NCBI GenBank assembly: GCA_036279355.1
Contig: DASUJH010000024.1
Span: 168,952 to 232,951 of the forward strand
Source: Gemmatimonadales bacterium
Lineage (GTDB): Bacteria; Gemmatimonadota; Gemmatimonadetes; Gemmatimonadales; GWC2-71-9
Direction: 5' to 3'
Length of the DNA stretch: 64,000 bases
Shown here: in pieces, positions 47,915 through 54,274 of the stretch
How positions within the stretch are numbered: the first letter of the stretch is position 1
How the letters are laid out: each line of letters starts with the position of its first letter
Program-made: the position numbers and the translations under genes
Notes under the pieces: model-generated
Databases searched by the model: none
What the model was told of the DNA's origin: nothing
What the model saw: the letters and a program-made list of their open reading frames with translations, nothing else

Positions 47915-48685
47915 ATGCCAGGTAAATCCCGCCCCACGTCCAACGCCGTGCGACGCCGCCGGACCGCGCCATCGCGGATCCGCGCGGCGATTCTCGCGGC
48001 CCTGCTCGCGCCGGCGGGATACCTCCTGCCAACCCCGCTCGCCGCGCAGACCGTGAGCCCGCCGGTCGCCGAGTATACCGAGCGCGCCCGGTCGAGCTTT
48101 CGGCTCACCAATGGCACCATCTTCCCGCTCACCGCGGTGCTCGAGGTGAAGGGGTTCCGCGTTACCGAACAGGGAGAGGTCGTGCCGGCGCCGATCGATA
48201 CGTCGCGAGTGCATGTGCGCCTCTCGGCGACGAGCTTCCGGATCCCGCCCCGCGCCACCTACACGGTCTTCTACGAGGCTACCGCCGACAGCACGCCGGC
48301 CTGGTTCACCATCTCGTCGGCGCTGAGCGGGGCGCGCACCGATGATGGCATCAATTTGCGGATCATCCTGCCGCACGTGGTGTACCTCAACCAGAAGCAA
48401 CCGCTCGCGCACGACGAGATCGTGGTACACCGGATCGAGCTCGACTCCGCGACGAAGAAGGCGCGCGTGCTGCTGGAGAACATCGGCCCTCACCTTGGCA
48501 GGGCGCAGACGCTCTCACTGGAGACCGCCGATGGCGAGCGGCATCCGGGCGGCGGCTTTCCGATGTTCCCGCACTTCCGCCGGTGGGCCGAGGTCGATTG
48601 GGATCTGGCCGCGCCGCCGGCGCGGGCAGAAATCCGGTTCGCGAAGTTCACGATCGATACCGCCCCCGGTGGCCCCCGCTCGTGA
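47915..48685 (+). CDS. Periplasmic PapD-like pilus chaperone
   Basis: 256 residues with an N-terminal signal (hydrophobic about 24-44, ending AQT). The first mature domain resembles the fimbrial chaperone Ig fold: RSSFRLTNGTIFPLTAVLEV, FRVTEQGEV, then FRIPPRATYTVFYEA and INLRIILPHVVYLN, the last corresponding to the G1-type strand region. The second domain has ARVLLENIGPHLGRAQTLSLE. It is divergent, and the classical Arg/Lys cleft residues cannot be assigned without alignment. It lies between the subunit-like genes and the barrel-like gene, as a chaperone would in a chaperone-usher locus. Confidence 0.6.
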   Translation: MPGKSRPTSNAVRRRRTAPSRIRAAILAALLAPAGYLLPTPLAAQTVSPPVAEYTERARSSFRLTNGTIFPLTAVLEVKGFRVTEQGEVVPAPIDTSRVHVRLSATSFRIPPRATYTVFYEATADSTPAWFTISSALSGARTDDGINLRIILPHVVYLNQKQPLAHDEIVVHRIELDSATKKARVLLENIGPHLGRAQTLSLETADGERHPGGGFPMFPHFRRWAEVDWDLAAPPARAEIRFAKFTIDTAPGGPRS

Positions 48686-50336
48686 CCCGCCGCGCCCATC
48701 GCTGATCGCGGCCGTCTGCGCGGCCGCTGCGCTTGTCATGCTCGCGCCGATCCGCCTCCCGGCCCAGACCGTGGTCGAGATGCAGGGAGGCGCGTCGTCA
48801 CTCACGGGAGGGTACGGGGCCACCAGCAATTTCTGGCACCAGGGCGTGGATGGGTGGGTCGGCATCGGCTGGCTCGACGGGCTCCGCGTCGGCGCCTTCC
48901 TCCGCACCGCGATCGGCCGCGACACCCTTCGCCTCGGCAACGACGTCCTCTCGCTCCGCTACCCCACCGACGTCTTCGGCGGGGGCTTCAACGTGCTGGT
49001 GCAGGGCGCGCAATTCCAGCACACGACGCGCGACGGAAACGCCGTGTTGTTCGCCGGCGCGAGCTCGGCCGGTCTCGCGGCCCCGTCGTTCTCCGCCTGG
49101 AAGGCGCGCGCACCGATGGGGGCGCTGCTCCTCGAGCGGCGGGTCTCGCCCACCGTGCGGCTCAGTACGAGCGCGGTGTTCGCCGAAACGGAAACCATCG
49201 TGCCCGGCGTCGAGTGGCATCCCACGCCGGACGTCACGACAGCGCTCGCGGCCGGGACGGGCGGGGGCCGGCCCTATGCGGCGTCGAGCCTCGTGCTCAC
49301 ACGCGGGCCGCTCACCGTACGCGGCTCCTACGTTTACAATCCGCGCCGCTTCCGTCCCGCATCGACGCCGGCGCCCAGCCAGAGCCAGCTCGATCGCGAG
49401 AACCTGCTCGTGACCTATGAGGTGGGATCGGCCTTCTCGATCGGGGTGGGGCACCAGAACTTCGTGCAGGACTCGGCCGACGCAGTGGCGCCGATCCGCG
49501 CATCGGGCAACTCGTTCTACCTGGGCGGACGCCTGGGCGAGATGCGCCTCACGGCCGGCGTGTACGATTCGCGTTCCGATACGCTGAGCAACCTGAGCTC
49601 ATTCATCGCCGTGGGCCGGCAGCTCACGTCGTGGCTCGATGCCGAAGCGTTCCTGCTGCAGAGCCGGCCCCATGGGCGGCCGTCGAGCACGACGCCCCTC
49701 ATGAATCTGCGCGAGCGCATCTCGCCCCGCATCGGCCTCATGCAGCAACTCAGCCGAAGCGACGGCAGGTTGCGGGTGCGGTTCGGCGGGAGCCTGCTCA
49801 CCGCGCTGGGTGAGATCGGCGTGGATTACGAGGTGGTACACCAGCCGTTCCAGCCGCTCGATCCCTTCCGCAGCGCGCTCAACCTGACCGCGCGGATCCA
49901 GCTCGGCAGCTACTCGACCAACATCGGAACGTTCATCGCGCCCGACGGAAGCGTCGACTACTCGGCCTCGGGCAGCACGTTCCTCTACATGGGTCAGTAC
50001 GGCGCGATGCCGCCGCGGGCCATCGGCGCCCAGATCGCGCACTACATCGTGCGCGGCCGCGTGCTGGATGACGCGGGGCAGCCGGTCGAAGGCGCGGCTG
50101 TCGCCTTCAACGGGCAGACGGCCTTCACCAACTCGAAGGGCGAGCTCATGCTTCGCACCAGGCACCCGGAGCACTTCCACCCCGAGGTGCTGCTGGACCA
50201 GTTCCTGTTGCCCGGCCACTGGCGGGTGGTGAGCGTGCCCGAGGAGGTCGTGGCGCAGCCGGAGCAGCGCGCAACGATGATCGACATCATGCTCGAGCGC
50301 GCCGTTGCGGCTGCGCTCGCGCCCGAGCCGCGATGA
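48669..50336 (+). CDS. Outer-membrane barrel-like protein with C-terminal regulatory-like (TTL) domain; usher-like candidate
   Basis: About 555 residues. No ATG is available. The GTG at 48669, overlapping the chaperone gene by 17 bp, is the earliest start before the signal-like segment LIAAVCAAAALVMLAPIRLP. The body is a series of alternating beta-strands (LRVGAFLRTAIGRD, VRLSTSAVFAETETI, TVRGSYVYNPR, SIGVGHQNFVQD, LTAGVYDS), consistent with an outer-membrane barrel. Residues about 458-555 form a carboxypeptidase-regulatory/transthyretin-like domain (YIVRGRVLDDAGQPVEGAAV). At 555 residues it is much shorter than classical ushers (about 800), so the usher role is inferred from context only. 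Confidence 0.6.
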   Translation: MAPARDPPRPSLIAAVCAAAALVMLAPIRLPAQTVVEMQGGASSLTGGYGATSNFWHQGVDGWVGIGWLDGLRVGAFLRTAIGRDTLRLGNDVLSLRYPTDVFGGGFNVLVQGAQFQHTTRDGNAVLFAGASSAGLAAPSFSAWKARAPMGALLLERRVSPTVRLSTSAVFAETETIVPGVEWHPTPDVTTALAAGTGGGRPYAASSLVLTRGPLTVRGSYVYNPRRFRPASTPAPSQSQLDRENLLVTYEVGSAFSIGVGHQNFVQDSADAVAPIRASGNSFYLGGRLGEMRLTAGVYDSRSDTLSNLSSFIAVGRQLTSWLDAEAFLLQSRPHGRPSSTTPLMNLRERISPRIGLMQQLSRSDGRLRVRFGGSLLTALGEIGVDYEVVHQPFQPLDPFRSALNLTARIQLGSYSTNIGTFIAPDGSVDYSASGSTFLYMGQYGAMPPRAIGAQIAHYIVRGRVLDDAGQPVEGAAVAFNGQTAFTNSKGELMLRTRHPEHFHPEVLLDQFLLPGHWRVVSVPEEVVAQPEQRATMIDIMLERAVAAALAPEPR

Positions 50337-50337
50337 A

Positions 50338-50370
50338 ATCGCCCCAGCGACCAACCGTCGCCGGGGCGAT
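50338..50370 (-). terminator. Terminator of tRNA-Pro transcription
   Basis: The 14-bp arms at 50338-50351 and 50357-50370 have one G-U mismatch and a 5-nt loop. Read on the minus strand the stem is followed by TTTC. It lies just 3' of tRNA-Pro and directly after the stop of the plus-strand barrel gene, so it may serve both. Confidence 0.6.
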
Positions 50371-50376
50371 CGACAA

Positions 50377-50450
50377 TCGGGACGGCGGGATTTGAACCCG
50401 CGACCCCTGCAACCCCATTGCAGTGCGCTACCGGACTGCGCTACGTCCCG
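50377..50450 (-). tRNA. tRNA-Pro (GGG)
   Basis: The cloverleaf reads on the minus strand. The 7-bp acceptor stem is CGGGACG/CGTCCCG with discriminator A at 50377. The anticodon loop ATGGGGT lies between CTGCA and TGCAG, giving anticodon GGG. The T arm has GTTCGAATC. CCA is not encoded. Confidence 0.95.
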
Positions 50451-50511
50451 TGCTCGGAAGCCTTCTTGCCGAGGCGGAAGTGTAGCCCGCGGGTCTCGAG
50501 GGCGGAAGGGG

Positions 50512-50517
50512 TATATT
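50512..50517 (+). promoter_or_regulatory. TATATT -10 element, leaderless start of DUF885 gene
   Basis: TATATT lies only 5 nt before the ATG at 50523, so transcription would begin at or next to the start codon. No convincing -35 or Shine-Dalgarno was found. Confidence 0.35.
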
Positions 50518-50522
50518 TCGGC

Positions 50523-52502
50523 ATGAATCGCCGCCGGTTTCTTGGTCGGGCCGCGGGCAGCGCCGCGGCCTTCGGCGTGCTGCGCGAGCTCGGCGCGTGC
50601 AGCCCCGCCGCGCCTGCCGCCGTCGCTCCGAACGCAGGCTCGGCGGATGGCGCCGCCACCGGCGCCTTCCGCCAGCTGCGCGATCAGTACTTCGTCGACA
50701 CCCTGCGTCGCTATCCCGTCGTCTCCACCTACCTGGGCGGCGACGGCTACAGCCCGGCGCTCGCCGGCGTGAACGGCACCCTGCGCGACTTCCGGCCCGA
50801 GGCGCTCGCCGATGAGATCGCGTTCCTCAAGGGAATCGATCGGGCGCGCCAGCGCATCGACGCGGCGGCGCTCGCACCGGCCGACCGAATTGACCACGGC
50901 GTGCTCGGCGCGCAGGTCGCCTTCGTCCTCCATCAACTCGACGAGCGGCACTATCCGGAGCGAGCGGTCGACACGTACGTCGCCGAGCCATTCCGCGGCG
51001 TCGATTGGCAACTGCAGCAGATGCAGGACCTCGCCGGCGGTGCGCGCGGCACCGCGGACGAGTGGGAGCTGGTCGGCCGCCGGCTGCGCACCGTGCCCGC
51101 GTACCTCGACGCCGCGCGCGCGCGGCTCCTGGCGGGGCGGCGCGCCGGCAACCTCCCCGACCGGCGCCTCATCGCGGAGGACGGCGTCGCCGGCAGCCAG
51201 GCCAACGTCGACTATTTCCGCAGCACCCTCCCGCGTACCGCCGCCGGCTATCTCGGCAAGAGTGCCGCGGCCAGCCGCACGCTCGAGCGACTCACCGAGG
51301 CGGGCGCGGCCGCAGCCGCCGCCTTCGATGCCTTCGCGCGCTTCCTCCGCGAGAGCTTTCCCGACGACGGTACGGCCGACCGGTTCGCCGCAGGCGAGCA
51401 GGAGTACGATTGGCGGCTCGCCAACTGCCTCCGCGTGGATCGACGTGCCGCGGACCTGTGGGAGTACGGCGCCGCGCAGGTGGCGCTTTACGAGGACCGG
51501 ATCTCCCGCGTGGCGGCGGAGGTGGCGCGCGACGCCGGGCTGAGCGTGAGCTTCGGCAATCCGAACGAGCGCCGCGCGGCCGTGCGGCAGGTCATGCAGC
51601 ACCTCTCAGAGGATTCGCCGCGCGATGACGACGAGCTGTTCCGCTGGTATCGAGAGGCCGGAAAGCGTGCGGTGGCCTACGGGCGCGAGCAACAGCTCTT
51701 CGACATCCCAGCCGACTACCGCCTCGACGTCGTCCCGACACCCCCGGTGCTCCGCAGTACGATCGACGCCGCCTACTACCCCGCACCGCCCTTCAAGCAC
51801 TCGGGCGTGGGGCGGTTCTATCTCACGCCCACCGGCAACGACCCCGGCGCGCTCAGGGTGAACAACCGCGCGTCGGTCGCCGACACCGCGGTGCACGAAG
51901 GCTTTCCCGGTCACGACTGGCACTACAAGTACATGACGCAGCACGCCGCCGAGATTTCCAACATCCGCTGGCTTACGCCGGGGGCCGTCGAGGACTCGTC
52001 GTCGATGTGGGAGGACTCGATGGCCGCCGAGGGCTGGGCGCTTTACAGCGAAGAGCTGATGGCGGAGCCGGCGCGCGGCCGCCCCCACGGCTTCTATACG
52101 GCGGCGGAGCATCTCTACGAGCTGCAGGGCCAGTTGCTCCGAGCCGTGCGCGTGCGCGTCGACGTGGGGATGCACACCGGCCGGATGTCCTTCGACGACG
52201 CGGTGGACTACTTCACCGAACACGTGTCATTCTACCCGGGCGCGTGCGCGGCGGCCGGCCGGGACGACACCGCGCACGCCATCTGCGCCACGGCCCGGCG
52301 GGCCATCTATCGCTACTCGAAGTGGCCTACTCAAGCCGTCACATACAACCTCGGCAAGAGCGCGATCGCGGCGCTGCGCGGCGCGCTGAGCGCGCGCGCG
52401 GGGCGCGGCTTCTCGGCGCGCGCATTCCACGAACGCTTGATGCGGATGGGCACCATTCCGGCTGGTTACTTCCGGGAGGAGATGCTCGCCAACCCGGTCT
52501 GA
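50523..52502 (+). CDS. DUF885-family metallopeptidase, Tat-exported
   Basis: 659 residues. The N-terminus MNRRRFLGRAAGSAAAFGVL is a twin-arginine signal, followed by a cysteine-containing Ala/Pro-rich linker. The DUF885 zinc motif HEGFPGHDW lies near residues 458-466, with EDSSSMWEDSMAAEGWALY downstream, the second conserved segment. Members are secreted helical peptidases with unknown substrates. The gene starts after tRNA-Pro. Confidence 0.88.
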   Translation: MNRRRFLGRAAGSAAAFGVLRELGACSPAAPAAVAPNAGSADGAATGAFRQLRDQYFVDTLRRYPVVSTYLGGDGYSPALAGVNGTLRDFRPEALADEIAFLKGIDRARQRIDAAALAPADRIDHGVLGAQVAFVLHQLDERHYPERAVDTYVAEPFRGVDWQLQQMQDLAGGARGTADEWELVGRRLRTVPAYLDAARARLLAGRRAGNLPDRRLIAEDGVAGSQANVDYFRSTLPRTAAGYLGKSAAASRTLERLTEAGAAAAAAFDAFARFLRESFPDDGTADRFAAGEQEYDWRLANCLRVDRRAADLWEYGAAQVALYEDRISRVAAEVARDAGLSVSFGNPNERRAAVRQVMQHLSEDSPRDDDELFRWYREAGKRAVAYGREQQLFDIPADYRLDVVPTPPVLRSTIDAAYYPAPPFKHSGVGRFYLTPTGNDPGALRVNNRASVADTAVHEGFPGHDWHYKYMTQHAAEISNIRWLTPGAVEDSSSMWEDSMAAEGWALYSEELMAEPARGRPHGFYTAAEHLYELQGQLLRAVRVRVDVGMHTGRMSFDDAVDYFTEHVSFYPGACAAAGRDDTAHAICATARRAIYRYSKWPTQAVTYNLGKSAIAALRGALSARAGRGFSARAFHERLMRMGTIPAGYFREEMLANPV

Positions 52503-52614
52503 GCGCGCCGTATCGCACGTTCTGGCTGTGCCGCATGGCCGTATGCCGCGGACCCCCACGCCTGTGACTGTCCCCACCTCAGAGATCGGCCGCTGCTACC
52601 GATACTAGGACCAG

Positions 52615-52715
52615 CCCGGAGCGGTAACCGGGCCGGCACGTTGCCGGAAGGGACACGCCCGGGGCGCGCGGCATACCCTGTGCGAAGCAGGGCCGGCGGC
52701 CCCCGGCCCGGAGGG
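52615..52715 (+). ncRNA. Candidate structured RNA leader with mutually exclusive hairpins
   Basis: Five short stems are seen in about 100 nt: CCGG(C)-type stems at 52615-52632 and 52633-52647, GGG-acacg-CCC at 52650-52660, CCCTG/CAGGG at 52676-52692, and GGGCCGG/CCGGCCC at 52690-52709. The last two share bases 52690-52692 and cannot form together. The Shine-Dalgarno GGAGGG follows at 52710-52715, 6 nt before the ATG at 52722. I could not match it to a known riboswitch class. The 219-bp gap 52503-52721 holds nothing else. Confidence 0.3.
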
Positions 52716-52721
52716 ACTGCA

Positions 52722-52907
52722 ATGCACGACGACGAACGCCTGCCATGGGAGAGCGACGGCGACCTGCCGTGGGAGGGCCGGTCGGCGGCTTGGGAGCCGG
52801 ATGCTGCCGAGACCTGGCGCGGCGACATCCACCTGCGGGAATGGCCCGAGGAACTCGCCGGACCGGAGTACTGGCTCTACAAGAAACTGGATGAAGACGG
52901 GACGTGA
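52722..52907 (+). CDS. Small acidic protein with LPWE repeats, unknown function
   Basis: 61 residues starting at an ATG with GGAGGG upstream. The sequence is acidic and Trp-rich, with two LPWE motifs (RLPWESDGDLPWEG), EPD, WRGDIHLREWPEEL and a C-terminal WLYKKLDEDG. It has no signal, membrane segment or recognised domain. A terminator follows at 52933-52952. The good RBS and own terminator support a real gene. Confidence 0.55.
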   Translation: MHDDERLPWESDGDLPWEGRSAAWEPDAAETWRGDIHLREWPEELAGPEYWLYKKLDEDGT

Positions 52908-52932
52908 CTTCGGCCCATGAAGGCCGGCCAAC

Positions 52933-52952
52933 GGGCCCCTACCGGGGCCCTT
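52933..52952 (+). terminator. Rho-independent terminator after the LPWE gene
   Basis: GGGCCCC and GGGGCCC form a perfect 7-bp stem with a TACC loop, followed by TTGACTTGTT. The run TTGACT (52951-52956) with the AT-rich TAATTT at 52973-52978 may also act as a promoter for the next gene; 52979-53115 is GC-rich leader with no gene. Confidence 0.6.
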
Positions 52953-53115
52953 GACTTGTTCTAACTAGCTGATAATTTTCAACTTACATCCGGTTCGGCC
53001 ACTGTTCGGTCGGGTGCGCCGGCGGCCCCTGCGGGTCGCGGCGCCGGCCGGCGGTTCGCGGCGGGCCGGTGGGTTTATTCGAGGCATGACATCTGTGCAG
53101 CAGGAGACAGGGTGA

Positions 53116-54156
53116 ATGGCTGAGACGTTGCCGACTCCCACCGAGACCGTGCCGGTGCCGCTGGCGCCGCCGTCGTGGGATCCGTTCCAGTTGATGGATC
53201 GACTGGATGAAGAAGCGCTCCGCAAGGAGCTGGAAGGCGTGGCATCGAACGATCTCGTCTACGTCGTGAAAGAGGGTGGCCACGAGGTGGTGGGCCTCTC
53301 GAAGACCGGCGTCGACGAATGCTGTCTGGCGCTGGTCGCGCAGGGGCAGGTGATCCGCGAGGAGGATCTCGCGTATGAAATCATCGGCGAGGGCGAAGAG
53401 CGCGAGGCGTTGTTCAAGGTGAAGGCGGCGCGGTTCGCGGTGTCGCCCGAGGGGCAGGAGGTCCGGCTCGACCAGGTCATCGGCGTCAAGCGGCAGGCGC
53501 TCTTCTACGAGCCGGCGCAGCTCGATCTCGACGCCAGGGTGCCGAGCAAGAAGTATCGCGGCCGCACCTACCGCGAGTTGCTCCAGACGGACGAGGGGCG
53601 CGATTACCTCGCCTGGATGGCCGACAACTTCAACGAAACCGAGATCCGCGACTTCGTCCGCCGCATTCTTGCGGGCGAGGAGGTCGTGGCGCTCAGGGGC
53701 AAGCAGCTCAATCCGCACTGGTACGAGGCCGGTGCCATGAAGGCGGCGCGGAACGCACGCTTCCGTCTGATTCCGGGCTCGGTGCGGGCGCAGGTGATCG
53801 CGCAGGCGCGCCAGGCAGGCCAGACGCGCGTGGTCGAGCGCACTGTCACCCGCGGCGATGCGCGGAGCGCGGCACCGGCGGATGCGCGGAGCGCAGCGCC
53901 GAGTGCGCCCGCGGCAGCGCCCGCCACAGCGCGGCACGAAGAGGTGGCCGCGGCGCGTCCGGCCCCGTACGCGCCGACCGAGAAGCAGGTCGCGTTTTTC
54001 CAGCGGCTGGCGGATTCTCCGGTCTTCTCCGAGGAGGAGCGGAAGCGCGCCTTCGAGTGGCTCGCGACCAAGGCCACGCGGCAGACGATCAAGGATCAGA
54101 TCGACTGGCTCAAGCGCCAGGTGGAAACCCGCCGCGGGCGCGACACGGCGGCCTGA
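53116..54156 (+). CDS. Phage-type single-strand-annealing-like protein
   Basis: 346 residues. The N-terminal part contains VYVVKEGGHEVVGLSKTGVDE, FKVKAARFAVSPEGQEVRLD and GAMKAARNARFRLIPGSVRAQ, the last being the K-A-x-R-N-A-x-R-x-L-I-P pattern seen in phage Rad52/Erf-type annealing proteins. Between these lies KYRGRTYRELLQTDEGRDYLAWMADN, like an ExoX C-terminal/DUF3820 segment. After an Ala/Pro-rich linker (about 250-285) the C-terminus reads TEKQVAFFQRLADSPVFSEEE. The ATG at 53116 follows AGGAGACAGG. No phage structural genes are nearby. The family assignment is inference from pattern; a function in recombination is not shown. Confidence 0.5.
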   Translation: MAETLPTPTETVPVPLAPPSWDPFQLMDRLDEEALRKELEGVASNDLVYVVKEGGHEVVGLSKTGVDECCLALVAQGQVIREEDLAYEIIGEGEEREALFKVKAARFAVSPEGQEVRLDQVIGVKRQALFYEPAQLDLDARVPSKKYRGRTYRELLQTDEGRDYLAWMADNFNETEIRDFVRRILAGEEVVALRGKQLNPHWYEAGAMKAARNARFRLIPGSVRAQVIAQARQAGQTRVVERTVTRGDARSAAPADARSAAPSAPAAAPATARHEEVAAARPAPYAPTEKQVAFFQRLADSPVFSEEERKRAFEWLATKATRQTIKDQIDWLKRQVETRRGRDTAA

Positions 54157-54183
54157 GCGCGTCACAATCGAACCGGTACGCAC

Positions 54184-54209
54184 GGGCGGTGAGGAATTCC
54201 TCACCGCCC
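54184..54209. terminator. 26-bp perfect palindrome, probable terminator between two genes
   Basis: GGGCGGTGAGG-AATT-CCTCACCGCCC is perfectly self-complementary. The right half continues as TTACCGTG, matching the 9-nt TACCG unit family seen after acnA. It lies 28 bp after the annealing-like gene stop. Confidence 0.5.
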
Positions 54210-54274
54210 TTACCGTGTCCGGCACCCCCGCTCATATTTCCCGCATCCCTTGCCCGCCGCCTCGTCGGCCTCTC

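Noticed and set aside
49599..51602. 667-aa antisense frame across the barrel and DUF885 genes
   Set aside because: It runs through tRNA-Pro and is antisense to two supported genes.
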